This document shows, in pieces, positions 41,646 to 50,477 of a stretch of 64,000 bases of DNA. The notes beneath the pieces are model-generated. The model had not been told where the DNA came from. It worked only from the letters and a program-made list of their open reading frames with translations, and searched no databases. The number at the start of each line of letters is the position of its first letter. Position 1 is the stretch's first letter. The DNA comes from Ruegeria arenilitoris (lineage in GTDB: Bacteria; Pseudomonadota; Alphaproteobacteria; Rhodobacterales; Rhodobacteraceae). The stretch spans positions 62,001-126,000 of the forward strand of contig NZ_WPZO01000006.1 in assembly GCF_013031355.1 (NCBI RefSeq), in the 5' to 3' direction. Made by a program: the position numbers and the translations under genes.

Positions 41646-41674
41646 GGCATAGCGCAATGCTGCAATTGCAGCAA
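41646..41674 (-). promoter_or_regulatory. phaA promoter overlapped by PhaR-like palindrome
   Basis: A perfect 16-bp palindrome, TGCTGCAATTGCAGCA (41658-41673), contains CTGC-N4-GCAG, the motif type reported for the PHB regulator PhaR in Rhodobacter and Paracoccus. On the minus strand TTGCTG (41669-41674) and TATGCC (41646-41651) are 17 bases apart, so the palindrome covers the -35 box and spacer. PhaR binding here would block phaA transcription. Confidence 0.55.
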
Positions 41675-41717
41675 CGGTCACCTTGTCTCAGGGTGCCCTA
41701 GGGGCAGTTTTGCGTGG

Positions 41718-42551
41718 TTAGCTGCCGGTTTGCTGGGTTTTCACGTCTTTCCAGGGGGCTGAAACGGTGGGGGCGCCGAACAAGAACCCCTGCAAACAGT
41801 CCACGCCATTGGCCACAAGGAATTCGGCGTCTGCCTTGGTTTCAACCGATTCGGCGGTCACCAGAATTTCAAACTCCCGCGCCACGGCGACCAAGGCGCG
41901 GACCAGCGCCTGATTGTCGGGGTTGTCGCTAATGCCGCGCACGAATTGCCCGTCGATCTTGGCGGCGTCGAACAGAAACTCTCGGAAATGGCGGAAGCTG
42001 AAATTGCTGGCACCGAAATCATCCAGCGCAAAGGCGACGCCGCGCGGTTGAAGCCGGTCCATGAAATCGATCACCAATTCCGGCACCGTCATCGCCGAAC
42101 TTTCCGAGATTTCCAGAATCAGCCGCTCACCAATACTGGCGTCTTTTTTCAAAAACCGCTCCAGCACCCGTGAATACCGCGCATACCCGATCGAGCGGGC
42201 GGACATGTTGATCGACAGGCGGATGTCGGGGTTTCGGGCCAGCGTCCGCAGCCCCATCTCCAACGCAACGCAATCCAGATCCCGCCCGATGGGTGTATTT
42301 TCCAGCTGCGGCATGAAATCCCGCGCGGGAATGACTCGCCCGGTTTCATCCAGCACCCGGATGAATCCTTCGTAGAACGCTACACCAAACGGGGGATGCG
42401 CCTGCATGATGGGTTGAAAAGCGAGTTTGCACTGTTTGTGCTTTACCGCCTCGGTCGCCATTTGAACCGTGGAGGTGTCGCGAGATGTAACAGCCGCGTT
42501 CAGAGGGCTTTCGGCACCCTCGGGCATATCTGCCTGTTCTTTTCCCCGCAT
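41718..42551 (-). CDS. EAL-domain cyclic-di-GMP phosphodiesterase
   Basis: A 277-residue protein is a single EAL domain after a 40-residue tail, with no sensory or membrane domain visible. The EAL signature is EGFIR (Glu61). Asn115, Glu147, Asp177-Asp178 (DDFGAS), Lys198, Glu234 (AESVE) and Gln254 occupy the other catalytic positions, so activity is plausible, although DDFG is followed by Ala-Ser instead of the usual x-Gly. It would lower cyclic-di-GMP and so affect motility or biofilm. The start is uncertain: a Met at residue 9 is also possible. Confidence 0.85.
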   Translation of the reverse strand: MRGKEQADMPEGAESPLNAAVTSRDTSTVQMATEAVKHKQCKLAFQPIMQAHPPFGVAFYEGFIRVLDETGRVIPARDFMPQLENTPIGRDLDCVALEMGLRTLARNPDIRLSINMSARSIGYARYSRVLERFLKKDASIGERLILEISESSAMTVPELVIDFMDRLQPRGVAFALDDFGASNFSFRHFREFLFDAAKIDGQFVRGISDNPDNQALVRALVAVAREFEILVTAESVETKADAEFLVANGVDCLQGFLFGAPTVSAPWKDVKTQQTGS

Positions 42552-42642
42552 AGCCTTGCCATTCCCATTACGTCGCCGCTCGGGATCTGATTTCAGAGCA
42601 AAACTATGAATCTGCGGTTAAGGGGGGAGAAAATGATGCGGT

Positions 42643-42831
42643 TCAGCGCACCGTTTCCCAGACGCGGCCCAGGGCGGCCGCTGCGCCGATTACTGCGCCC
42701 ATGAAGCCCAGTGCCAGCATGACAAACCCCAGCGCGATGAGGCTGGGGGCACCGCCCGCCAATGCCGTCAGCATAGCCAGCACCAGCCCGACCAGACCAA
42801 GAACGGTTGATACACTCGTCAATCTGGACAT
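42643..42831 (-). CDS. Small two-helix membrane protein
   Basis: A 62-residue protein with two hydrophobic segments (VLGLVGLVLAMLTALAGG and IALGFVMLALGFMGAVIGAA) and a short tail RVWETVR. GGAGG lies six bases before the ATG, which supports expression. No family recognised; a role in the membrane is all that can be said. Confidence 0.6.
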   Translation of the reverse strand: MSRLTSVSTVLGLVGLVLAMLTALAGGAPSLIALGFVMLALGFMGAVIGAAAALGRVWETVR

Positions 42832-42924
42832 TTCGGCCTCCGGCTACTTGATACGGGTCACATCCGCTGAATATGGAATGTGAATTTCCGCTTTCAAGGA
42901 ACGGGGGGTGCCGGATCGGCGGAT

Positions 42925-43896
42925 TTAAGCCTGTTTTGCCTGCGTATTGGGCGTTTCTGCCTCATATTGCTCGAATCCGGGCGTTCCGCGATCTTCGGGG
43001 TGGCGGGCCAGGTGTTTGGCTTTGATCTGCTCAGAGCTGTCACGACTGCCGTCATGGCTGTAACCCGGTGGCGCAAAGCAATAGGCCAGACGTTCGCGCA
43101 GAGTCAGCCCCGGTTGGGTTGCGTCGCGCCAGATGCCAACCCATTCATGGAACGCCACGCGCAGCGGATTGAACGTGCCTATATTGTGGACCAAGCCGTA
43201 ATCGACGCGATCATCCTCTTGTTCAGGTACGAAGGTGCCGAACATCTTGTCCCAGATGATGAAGACACCCGCATAGTTGCAATCGAGATAGCGTGCGTTG
43301 CGGCCATGATGTGCGCGGTGGTGACTGGGGGTGTTCATCACCGCCTCGAACCAGCGGGGCATCTTGCCGATGGCTTCGGTGTGAATCCAGAACTGGTAGA
43401 TCAGGTTCAAGCCACCGCAGAACAGTACCATAGCCGGGTGAAAGCCCAGCAGGATCAGGGGCGCGCGGACAACCATCATGAAAGTGAAGGTATAGGTCCA
43501 GGTCTGCCGCAGCGCCGTTGTCAGGTTGTAGTGTTGCGAGCTGTGGTGATTCACATGGCTGGCCCAGACCCAGCGGATGCGGTGGCCAAAACGATGCACC
43601 CAGTAATAGCGCAGATCGTCCAGCACAAAGCACAGGATGATCACCGGGATCGAGGTGCCCAGGTTCAGCGGTGTGATCTGCCACAGCCACATAAAGAAGG
43701 CATAGGCGATGAATCCCAGCAAAAAGCCCGAGGCAATATTCCCAGCCCCCATCACCAGCGAGGTCACGGCATCGCGCGTCTCATACCGCCCGCCCTTGCC
43801 CTTGATGGCGATCCACAAAAACTCGGCCAGAATGGCGGCGATAAAAAACGGCACCGCCCATTGCACGGCATCGGGAAAGGTCACTTGGTCGGTCAT
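42925..43896 (-). CDS. Sterol desaturase/fatty acid hydroxylase family protein
   Basis: The 323-residue membrane di-iron enzyme shows the histidine clusters of the family: WVHRFGHRI (HX3H), SHVNHHSSQH (HX2HH) and SHHRAHHGRN (HX2HH), between hydrophobic helices. Members hydroxylate or desaturate lipids such as sterols, carotenoids or fatty acids; the substrate here is unknown. The start at 43896 overlaps the stop of the gene upstream (ATGA), so the two are coupled. A C-terminal tail of about 60 residues looks disordered. Confidence 0.9.
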   Translation of the reverse strand: MTDQVTFPDAVQWAVPFFIAAILAEFLWIAIKGKGGRYETRDAVTSLVMGAGNIASGFLLGFIAYAFFMWLWQITPLNLGTSIPVIILCFVLDDLRYYWVHRFGHRIRWVWASHVNHHSSQHYNLTTALRQTWTYTFTFMMVVRAPLILLGFHPAMVLFCGGLNLIYQFWIHTEAIGKMPRWFEAVMNTPSHHRAHHGRNARYLDCNYAGVFIIWDKMFGTFVPEQEDDRVDYGLVHNIGTFNPLRVAFHEWVGIWRDATQPGLTLRERLAYCFAPPGYSHDGSRDSSEQIKAKHLARHPEDRGTPGFEQYEAETPNTQAKQA

Positions 43897-44279
43897 GAGG
43901 GGTCCATCAGATGTTCCCAATGCGGGCGTTCGAAGTCGTCCAGGCGGACGATGGCTTTGGGAGTGCCAAATTCGTGGAACTGGATCTCAATCCCTTCGGG
44001 GTGATCCAGCCAGTCGAAATCCAGCAAATGACGCGCCACGGTGTCGGCACCGAAGGACCACAACAGCCCGTTGCCGGTTTCGGTTCGGATCAGGGCCGAG
44101 TGGTTGTCATGGGCAATGGTGATGTCGATGATCTCATCGTCGGGCGCGTGACGCAGCCATTCCGAGCGCGCGGTTTCGGGCGTTAGTTCGCGCACCCGTG
44201 ACCGCCCGGTAAAATGCAGCAGCACCGTCACTCCGACGATGCCTCCGACAACCAGAACCAGCAATATTTCAAGCGGCAT
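43893..44279 (-). CDS. Conserved hypothetical with N-terminal anchor
   Basis: A 128-residue protein has one N-terminal helix (ILLVLVVGGIVGVTVLLHF) and a soluble domain of about 95 residues (DDEIIDITIAHDNHSALIRT, then GLLWSFGADTVARHLLDFDW). The topology suggests an inner-membrane anchor. It is translationally coupled to the desaturase gene, so it may assist that enzyme. I recognise no family. Confidence 0.7.
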   Translation of the reverse strand: MPLEILLVLVVGGIVGVTVLLHFTGRSRVRELTPETARSEWLRHAPDDEIIDITIAHDNHSALIRTETGNGLLWSFGADTVARHLLDFDWLDHPEGIEIQFHEFGTPKAIVRLDDFERPHWEHLMDPS

Positions 44280-44338
44280 TCCGTCCTCCCGCCCGCAGAG
44301 TGCAAAGCGGTCAGGACGCTGTCAAAGGTAGCGTGGCG

Positions 44339-44668
44339 TCAGCCTGCCTCGAGCGTGTCGAGTATTTCGTGTTGCACGACTCGCTGGACAAAGGGCACCA
44401 GGCCATCGGGGCCAGAGGCGCGATCCTTGAGGTGAATGCAGATATCCGGCCTGCGTGCGGCGATGATGCCGACCAACTCGCCGCGTATCTTGTCATCCAG
44501 ACCGGCACCCATGATGGCGCAGACGATCCGGGGCTCGGCATCCAATTGCCGCCGGACCTCGTCGGGGTCATGAGCCCCTAGCCATTGGATCGGCATGTGA
44601 TCCAATTGCCGCGCCACGTCGCCAATGACATTGGGCAAGCGACCTATCAACAGTACTACGGGTTTCAT
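44339..44668 (-). CDS. Hypothetical protein, receiver-like pattern without Asp
   Basis: A 109-residue protein with an alternating strand and helix pattern: MKPVVLLIGRLPNVIGDVAR, then VCAIMGAGLDDKIRGELVGI and DICIHLKDRASGPDGLVPFV. This recalls the flavodoxin-like or receiver fold, but the phosphorylated Asp and acidic pocket of a response regulator are not evident. It is the first of three minus-strand genes ending with the desaturase. Function unknown. Confidence 0.65.
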   Translation of the reverse strand: MKPVVLLIGRLPNVIGDVARQLDHMPIQWLGAHDPDEVRRQLDAEPRIVCAIMGAGLDDKIRGELVGIIAARRPDICIHLKDRASGPDGLVPFVQRVVQHEILDTLEAG

Positions 44669-44757
44669 TGTCGCCTCCGTATCCAGTTTCGCACCGCCAC
44701 CGATTCAGATGGCGGTAACGTTAGTTTAGCATGGAATTCGGTCCGAAGCGTGATTGG

Positions 44758-45123
44758 CTATTGCAACGTGTAGATCGTCGAGCTTCCCTTGCCCTTCTCA
44801 CGCGTCATCTTGACGGTAGTCCCGTCCACTTCGAAAACCTGACAATCAGTGCCAAGGGCTTTGCCATCCAGCACACCATTGCGGCACCAGAACTTCTTGT
44901 CCCACACCCAGTTGCCGCTGAACTTTTTCCCGCTGGTCAACTTGGCCGAGATTGTACCATCTGCATTGGCAATAAAAACATTGCCTTGGTCATCGACGAG
45001 CTTTTTGCCAACAAGTTCCTTGTTGAACTGCTCGGCTGTTTTGACCCTCTTAAAGTCAGCCTGAGCCGTTCCTGCAACCACCAATACGGCCGCAACAATT
45101 GGTACCAGTTTAAATCCAGTCAT
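44758..45123 (-). CDS. Small secreted protein
   Basis: A 121-residue product with a clear signal peptide (LVPIVAAVLVVAGTAQA, cut before DFKRV). The mature domain is beta-rich (KLVDDQGNVFIANADGTISA, then FSGNWVWDKKFWCRNGVL) with two cysteines that could pair (in FWCRNG and TDCQVF). It is visibly more AT-rich than its neighbours. No family is recognised; the fold may be lipocalin-like, but that is a guess. Confidence 0.7.
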   Translation of the reverse strand: MTGFKLVPIVAAVLVVAGTAQADFKRVKTAEQFNKELVGKKLVDDQGNVFIANADGTISAKLTSGKKFSGNWVWDKKFWCRNGVLDGKALGTDCQVFEVDGTTVKMTREKGKGSSTIYTLQ

Positions 45124-45189
45124 TACTATTCCCCCAAAACAATTGAGATCGGGAGAATAACACGATTCGGGCCAGTAGGGGCGCAGGCG

Positions 45190-45756
45190 TTAACTTTCAG
45201 CGCCTACCAGCGTCGAGATGATCGCCTTGGCGCTGTCCGAATTCCACTCGGCATCCCCGATAAGACGGGCTATTTCATTGCCGTCGGGATCAAGGATCAC
45301 CGTGATCGGCAGGGCGATCACTCCGAATTCCCGCGCCACAGCCGAGCCTCTGTCCTGATGGCGGGGCAGGTTTTCGATGCCGTTTTCTTCGAAGAACTTT
45401 TTGATCCCCGCAGGCGAGTTGCGCCCGGTGGCCAGTGTCAGGACCTCGAACTTGTCGCCGCCGAACTCTGCTTGCAGCTCGGCGATCTGGGGCATTTCCT
45501 TGCGGCAGGGCGCGCACCAAGTGGCCCAGAAGTTCAACAGAACGTATTTGCCCTTATAATCCTCAAGCGTCGCGGTGCCGCCGTCATCTTCCAGCTGAAA
45601 CTCGACCGCTTCGACCGGTTTCGGCTCTTTATGCAGGATCAGCCGTTTCAGCGTGCCGTCGCGCAGCGGGCCCAGAGTTTCCGCATCCGTGGCCAAAGCC
45701 GCATTTGCACCCAGCGCAAGGGCAATATAAAGGGGGATCAGACGAAATAGGCGCAT
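45190..45756 (-). CDS. TlpA-family thiol:disulphide oxidoreductase
   Basis: The 188-residue periplasmic thioredoxin-like protein starts with a signal or anchor ([20 protein letters not shown]). The redox motif is [16 protein letters not shown] (WCAPC near residue 87), and the cis-Pro region is [13 protein letters not shown]. TlpA-like proteins reduce disulphides, often for cytochrome c or oxidase maturation. The start at 45756 follows CGGAG; the longer frame overlaps argH. It diverges from argH with only 21 bases between start codons, so promoters must overlap coding DNA. Confidence 0.92.
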   Translation of the reverse strand: MRLFRLIPLYIALALGANAALATDAETLGPLRDGTLKRLILHKEPKPVEAVEFQLEDDGGTATLEDYKGKYVLLNFWATWCAPCRKEMPQIAELQAEFGGDKFEVLTLATGRNSPAGIKKFFEENGIENLPRHQDRGSAVAREFGVIALPITVILDPDGNEIARLIGDAEWNSDSAKAIISTLVGAES

Positions 45757-45777
45757 ATCAACTCCGGGTTTTCTTAC

Positions 45778-47166
45778 ATGACCGATCAATCCTCGAACCA
45801 GATGTGGGGCGGCCGCTTTGCCGCCGGTCCAGACGCGATCATGGAGGCAATCAATGCCTCGATCGGGTTCGATCAGCGGATGGCAGCCCAGGACATCGCA
45901 GGCTCGCGCGCCCATGCCGCCATGCTCGCGGCCACAGGCGTTATTACTGATAGTGACGCTGAAGCTATTCGGGAAGGGCTGCTCACCGTTTTGTCAGAAA
46001 TCCAGAACGGAGAATTTCAGTTCTCGACCGCGCTGGAAGACATCCACATGAATGTCGAAGCGCGGCTGAAAGAGGTGATTGGTGAGCCCGCAGGCCGTTT
46101 GCACACGGGCCGCAGCCGGAATGATCAGGTGGCGACCGATTTCAAACTGTGGGTGCGCGATCAACTGGACGCGGCTGAAACCGGCCTGCTGGCCCTGATC
46201 CGCGCGCTTTTGGCGCAGGCCGAGGCCGGGGCTGATTGGGTTATGCCGGGCTTTACCCACCTTCAAACCGCCCAGCCCGTCACATGGGGTCACCACATGA
46301 TGGCCTATGTCGAGATGTTTGGTCGGGACCTGAGCCGCGTTCGCGACGCCCGAGCCCGGATGAACGAATCCCCGCTGGGGGCGGCTGCTCTGGCCGGAAC
46401 GTCCTTCCCCATCGACCGTCACATGACGGCGCAGACGCTGGGCTTTGACCGCCCCGCCGCGAACTCGCTGGATGCCGTCAGCGACCGCGATTTCGCGCTG
46501 GAGTTTCTGTCCACCGCTTCAATCTGCGCCGTGCACTTGTCGCGCTTTGCCGAGGAACTGGTGATCTGGTCTTCGGCCCAGTTCCGGTTTGTGACGCTGT
46601 CCGACCGTTTCTCGACCGGATCGTCGATCATGCCGCAGAAGAAAAATCCCGACGCGGCCGAGCTGATCCGCGCCAAGGTTGGTCGCATCTATGGTGCCAA
46701 TACCGCGCTGATGATGGTGATGAAGGGACTGCCGCTGGCCTATTCCAAGGACATGCAGGAAGACAAGGAACAGGTCTTTGATGCTGCCGACAACTGGATG
46801 CTGGCGCTGGCGGCGATGGAGGGCATGGTCAAGGACATGACCGCCAACCGCGAAAGCCTGGCTGCGGCGGCGGGGTCCGGTTTCTCGACCGCAACCGATC
46901 TGGCCGACTGGCTGGTGCGGGTGCTGGGCCTGCCGTTCCGCGACGCGCACCACGTCACCGGATCGCTGGTGGCCATGGCCGAGGGCAAGGGCTGCGACCT
47001 GCCCGACCTGACGCTGGAAGACATGCAATCGGTGCATGCCGATATCACCGATGATGTCTATTCTGTCCTTACCGTGGAAAATTCGGTAAACTCTCGCCAA
47101 TCCTATGGCGGCACGGCGCCGGATCAGGTGCGCGCGCAGGTCGAACGGTGGAAAACCTTGGTCTGA
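45778..47166 (+). CDS. argH: Argininosuccinate lyase
   Basis: This 462-residue enzyme of the fumarase superfamily cleaves argininosuccinate into arginine and fumarate, the last step of arginine synthesis. Seen are [20 protein letters not shown] at the start, [21 protein letters not shown]-like [17 protein letters not shown], and the signature [15 protein letters not shown] (about residue 281). It is divergent from a tlpA gene; in related bacteria lysA commonly follows at short distance, but here an extra ATP-grasp gene intervenes. Confidence 0.96.
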   Translation: MTDQSSNQMWGGRFAAGPDAIMEAINASIGFDQRMAAQDIAGSRAHAAMLAATGVITDSDAEAIREGLLTVLSEIQNGEFQFSTALEDIHMNVEARLKEVIGEPAGRLHTGRSRNDQVATDFKLWVRDQLDAAETGLLALIRALLAQAEAGADWVMPGFTHLQTAQPVTWGHHMMAYVEMFGRDLSRVRDARARMNESPLGAAALAGTSFPIDRHMTAQTLGFDRPAANSLDAVSDRDFALEFLSTASICAVHLSRFAEELVIWSSAQFRFVTLSDRFSTGSSIMPQKKNPDAAELIRAKVGRIYGANTALMMVMKGLPLAYSKDMQEDKEQVFDAADNWMLALAAMEGMVKDMTANRESLAAAAGSGFSTATDLADWLVRVLGLPFRDAHHVTGSLVAMAEGKGCDLPDLTLEDMQSVHADITDDVYSVLTVENSVNSRQSYGGTAPDQVRAQVERWKTLV

Positions 47167-47319
47167 GGACTTTCAGCCTGCGCCCGAAGGTCCGGGTCCA
47201 GCTTCAATTGCTGCCATCTGGTGAACAGTCGCGCCAAAATTTGGCCATTTTTTCCTGATTCAAGTCGGTCTCAGAATGCTCACGCGATATTTCTGGCACC
47301 CAACCTTGCAGAGAAAACG

Positions 47320-48507
47320 ATGACAACGATCACAGCCAATGAAAAAGCGCTTTTGGAAGCCCCCAAAATCGCCGAAACGCCAACCTCCGCTGCTTTTGTG
47401 GCGGTCGCCAAAAAGTTCGGTGTCAGCCCGTTTTCTCAGTTCCGGGACATGATCAGGTTGCAGAGAGGGCGCAGCAAGGTCAGTTTCCCCGAGTATTTTT
47501 CGCTGGGTCTTTTCAATCCTGAAATGACGCTGGATGAAAAGCGAACCTTTGTTGGCGAAAAGGGATCGTTCCAGGCCAACTGCGACATGTCACCGGTGCG
47601 ATTGACTTTGAATCGCGCGTTTGTTCGCGACAAGGTCATGTATTCGTCCTTGCTGACGTCGCTGGGAATTCCCACAACCGTGACGCAGGCGGTTGCGTCC
47701 AGCAACCGGCGATTTGGAAACATTCCTGCCCTGAAAAGCCCGACCGAGCTCTTTCAATTTCTGACGCAAAAGGCCGCCTTCCCCCTGTTCGGCAAACCCT
47801 GCGAAGGTTCGGGAAGCTTCGGCTCGGTGTATCTGGAGGGCATCGAGGGTGACCTCATCGTTCTGGGAAACGGGCGTAAAGTACTGTTGGAGAGTTTCTG
47901 CAACGAAGTTTATGCAGACTACCCGGATGGATTCATTCTGCAGTCGGCGCTTCGTCAGCACCCCGAGTTCTGCAAGATCGCCGGCAAAGCCGTTGGCTCG
48001 CTGCGATTTGTGACGATCCGGGATCAGGACAAGCCGCGGAAACTCTATGCCCTGTGGAAAGTGCCGTCGCCGAATGCGATGTCGGACAATTTCTGGCAAC
48101 AGGGTAGCATTCTGGTTCAGATTGACGACAATGGTGTTCTGGGCGAAGCGCGAACCGGTATAGGGCTGAATGCACAAACCATCGAACGTCATCCGGTGTC
48201 CGATGAACCGTTTGCCGGCGTCCGCGTCCCAAATTGGGAAGAACTGGTCGAAACTTGCGTGTCAGCCCACGAGTTGTTCCCCGAATTCGGCGTTTTTGGC
48301 TGGGATGTTGCCGTGACTGAAACCGGCCCGGCAATCATCGAGTGCAACGCAAACCCGTTTCATACGCTCTACCAATTGGTCTATGGGCGCGGCCTGTATA
48401 ATCCGGACTTCGCGCCAGCGATTGAAAACGCATCAAAAATTTCTTCGGATATGCTGAAGCAAGTCGAGGAACTGGAGAAATCCCGCCGCGACGCGCGCCG
48501 CTCATAG
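47320..48507 (+). CDS. Sugar-transfer associated ATP-grasp domain protein
   Basis: A 395-residue protein with an ATP-grasp domain from about residue 140. Features are FPLFGKPCEGSGSFGSVYLE (nucleotide loop), GSLRFVTIRDQ, the IERHPVSDEPFAGVRVPNWE stretch and FGWDVAVTETGPAIIECNAN (metal-binding E-x-N end). These fit the ATPgrasp_ST (PF14397) family, found in polysaccharide and glycan loci, where it may join an amino acid or similar to a sugar. No glycan genes are near. By eye its DNA is more AT-rich than argH and lysA, which suggests a separate origin. The start at 47320 (MTTITANEKA) is preferred over a frame 33 codons longer. Confidence 0.8.
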   Translation: MTTITANEKALLEAPKIAETPTSAAFVAVAKKFGVSPFSQFRDMIRLQRGRSKVSFPEYFSLGLFNPEMTLDEKRTFVGEKGSFQANCDMSPVRLTLNRAFVRDKVMYSSLLTSLGIPTTVTQAVASSNRRFGNIPALKSPTELFQFLTQKAAFPLFGKPCEGSGSFGSVYLEGIEGDLIVLGNGRKVLLESFCNEVYADYPDGFILQSALRQHPEFCKIAGKAVGSLRFVTIRDQDKPRKLYALWKVPSPNAMSDNFWQQGSILVQIDDNGVLGEARTGIGLNAQTIERHPVSDEPFAGVRVPNWEELVETCVSAHELFPEFGVFGWDVAVTETGPAIIECNANPFHTLYQLVYGRGLYNPDFAPAIENASKISSDMLKQVEELEKSRRDARRS

Positions 48508-48693
48508 GTACGGATGATTGCATTGCTTTTGGTGGGCACGGTCCGTGATGTGCGTTCAGGAAAACTGTGGGCGAAAACTCCGGTGACAATCTTGGTGTGC
48601 CCGGTGTGAAAATGCAGTAAAATCCTGCCAGTCCTGTTGTGGCATGGTGCCCGGTCAGGTGCGTGCCCGGATCAAGCGATGGAAGGTGTTGGC

Positions 48694-48879
48694 ATGATGC
48701 GAATTTTGCGTTTGGGTTTTGTCCTATTGGCCGGGTTTGCCCTGGCCGCCTGCGGTGCCGATGGCGAACCGATCCAGCCAACGGCAAGCCTGGGTGTCGG
48801 CGTTGGCTCCAGTGGCACCCATGTCGGTGGCGGTGTTGGGTTCCGACGCGGCGGTCTGGGCGTCTATCTGGGCGTGTGA
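48694..48879 (+). CDS. Small Gly-rich lipoprotein
   Basis: A 61-residue protein with a lipoprotein signal (MMRILRLGFVLLAGFALAAC) followed by a short Gly/Val-rich mature part (SLGVGVGSSGTHVGGGVGFR, then GGLGVYLGV). GGAAGG lies seven bases upstream. Related in style to the 49-residue lipoprotein that follows. Probably anchored to the outer or inner membrane; function unknown. Confidence 0.7.
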   Translation: MMRILRLGFVLLAGFALAACGADGEPIQPTASLGVGVGSSGTHVGGGVGFRRGGLGVYLGV

Positions 48880-48960
48880 TACTTTTGCAATCAGACTGCC
48901 ACGCCCCTATCTGCATGGTATGACCGGCCTTGCGCCACCCCCTAAGCATAAGACGATACT

Positions 48961-49110
48961 ATGAAATTTTTCGGCCTGATCCTGTCCCTCGCCGTGCTTG
49001 CGGCCTGCGACCCTTCGTACAAACCTCGCCCTGAACCCGAGGCGCATTCGGGCGGGTCTGGCATCTCGGTCTCGGGCTACGCGCGGGTTGGTGTGTCGAC
49101 AACCAAGTGA
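48961..49110 (+). CDS. Mini-lipoprotein upstream of lysA
   Basis: A 49-residue ORF: MKFFGLILSLAVLAAC is a lipoprotein signal (lipid Cys16), then DPSYKPRPEPEAHSGGSG and ISVSGYARVGVSTTK. From memory a short lipoprotein at this place, before lysA, recurs in roseobacters and resembles the lysA-linked LptM/YifL group in enteric bacteria (small lipoproteins next to dapF), where one helps mature the LPS translocon. That link is inference. Confidence 0.7.
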   Translation: MKFFGLILSLAVLAACDPSYKPRPEPEAHSGGSGISVSGYARVGVSTTK

Positions 49111-49175
49111 CGGAACGCTTAGGGCCGTGCAGAATCCATTGATCCGGCGGGCGGTTTTGGTCTAAGCGCGCAGTC

Positions 49176-50441
49176 ATGGATCACTTTCTCTACCGCGACG
49201 GCGCGCTTTTCGCCGAGGATGTCCCAATCTCCGAAATCGCAGCCGCGGTCGGAACTCCCTTCTATGTCTATTCGACGGCGACCCTGTTGCGGCATTTCCA
49301 GCTGTTCGATGACGCGCTTGAGGGCACTGATCACCTTGTCTGCTACGCGATGAAGGCCGCCAGCAATCAGGCGATCCTGAAAACCTTGGCGCAGGCAGGC
49401 GCGGGGATGGATGTGGTCTCGGGCGGGGAGTATCTGCGCGCCAAGGCTGCGGGTGTTCCGGGCGACAAGATCGTGTTTTCGGGCGTGGGTAAAACGGCGG
49501 ACGAAATCCGCACCGCGCTGACCGGAGGCATCCGCCAGTTCAACGTAGAATCCGAGCCCGAGATGGAAGTGATCAACGCCGTTGCGTTGGAACTGGGTGT
49601 TGTCGCGCCGATTACCGTGCGGGTGAACCCGGACGTCGACGCCAAGACCCACGCCAAGATCGCCACCGGCAAGTCCGAGAACAAGTTCGGCATCCCGATC
49701 GCCCGCGCGTCCGAGGTTTATGCCCACGCCGCCACCCTGTCGGGGTTGGAGGTGATCGGCATCGACGTCCATATCGGCTCGCAACTGACCGAGTTGGAGC
49801 CGTTCGAGCTGGCTTATACCAAGGTCGCCGAGTTGACCGAGCAACTGCGCGCCGAGGGCCACAAAATTCGCCGTCTCGATCTGGGCGGTGGCTTGGGCAT
49901 TCCCTATACCCGTGCCAATGACGCACCGCCGCTGCCGGTGGAATATGGCGCTCTGATCAAGAAAACGCTGGGCCATCTGGGTTGTGAGATCGAGATTGAG
50001 CCAGGCCGCCTGATTGCGGGCAATGCCGGTCTGATGGTCAGCAAGGTGATCTATGTGAAATCTGGCGAGGACCGCGATTTCCTGATCCTTGACGGGGCCA
50101 TGAACGACCTGATCCGTCCCGCGATGTACGAGGCGCATCATGATATCGTCGCTGTTCAGGAACCCGAGGCGGGCGTTGAGCAACAGCCCTATGATATCGT
50201 CGGCCCGGTCTGTGAAACCGGCGATACCTTTGCCAAGCAGCGCAACATGCCACCGCTTGTCGCTGGTGATCTGGTGGCCTTCCGAAGCGCCGGCGCCTAT
50301 GGTGCGGTGATGGCCAGCGAATACAACACCCGGCCCCTGATCCCCGAGGTTCTGGTGCATGGGGATCAATTTGCCGTAATTCGTGAACGGCCAAGCTTTG
50401 ACGAAATCATAAACCGCGATACCATACCTACGTGGCTTTGA
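49176..50441 (+). CDS. lysA: Diaminopimelate decarboxylase
   Basis: The 421-residue PLP enzyme makes lysine from meso-diaminopimelate. The PLP lysine is in VCYAMKAASNQAIL (about residue 60). Further signs are the GGEYLRAKAAGVPGDKIVFS stretch, GIDVHIGSQLTELEPF, LDLGGGLGIPY, and VCETGDTF (catalytic Cys about 347). The ATG at 49176 begins MDHFLYRDGALFAEDV, the normal family start. The stop is 36 bases before the TTG start of the TIGR02302 gene. Confidence 0.96.
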   Translation: MDHFLYRDGALFAEDVPISEIAAAVGTPFYVYSTATLLRHFQLFDDALEGTDHLVCYAMKAASNQAILKTLAQAGAGMDVVSGGEYLRAKAAGVPGDKIVFSGVGKTADEIRTALTGGIRQFNVESEPEMEVINAVALELGVVAPITVRVNPDVDAKTHAKIATGKSENKFGIPIARASEVYAHAATLSGLEVIGIDVHIGSQLTELEPFELAYTKVAELTEQLRAEGHKIRRLDLGGGLGIPYTRANDAPPLPVEYGALIKKTLGHLGCEIEIEPGRLIAGNAGLMVSKVIYVKSGEDRDFLILDGAMNDLIRPAMYEAHHDIVAVQEPEAGVEQQPYDIVGPVCETGDTFAKQRNMPPLVAGDLVAFRSAGAYGAVMASEYNTRPLIPEVLVHGDQFAVIRERPSFDEIINRDTIPTWL

Positions 50442-50453
50442 CGCGATAACCGC

Positions 50454-50476
50454 GCGGGCCTGTTCAGGAGGCCCGC
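50454..50476 (+). promoter_or_regulatory. Hairpin covering the ribosome site of the TIGR02302 gene
   Basis: GCGGGCC (50454-50460) pairs with GGCCCGC (50470-50476) over the loop TGTTCAGGA. The AGGAGG site that serves the TTG start at 50478 is split between loop and stem, so the RNA hairpin would partly hide it. There is no T-run, so it is not an intrinsic terminator. Confidence 0.45.
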
Positions 50477-50477
50477 C

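Noticed and set aside
41691..41712. GCCCTAGGGGC hairpin next to the EAL gene as terminator
   Set aside because: The stem is only five pairs, and the T-run is on the plus strand where no gene ends.
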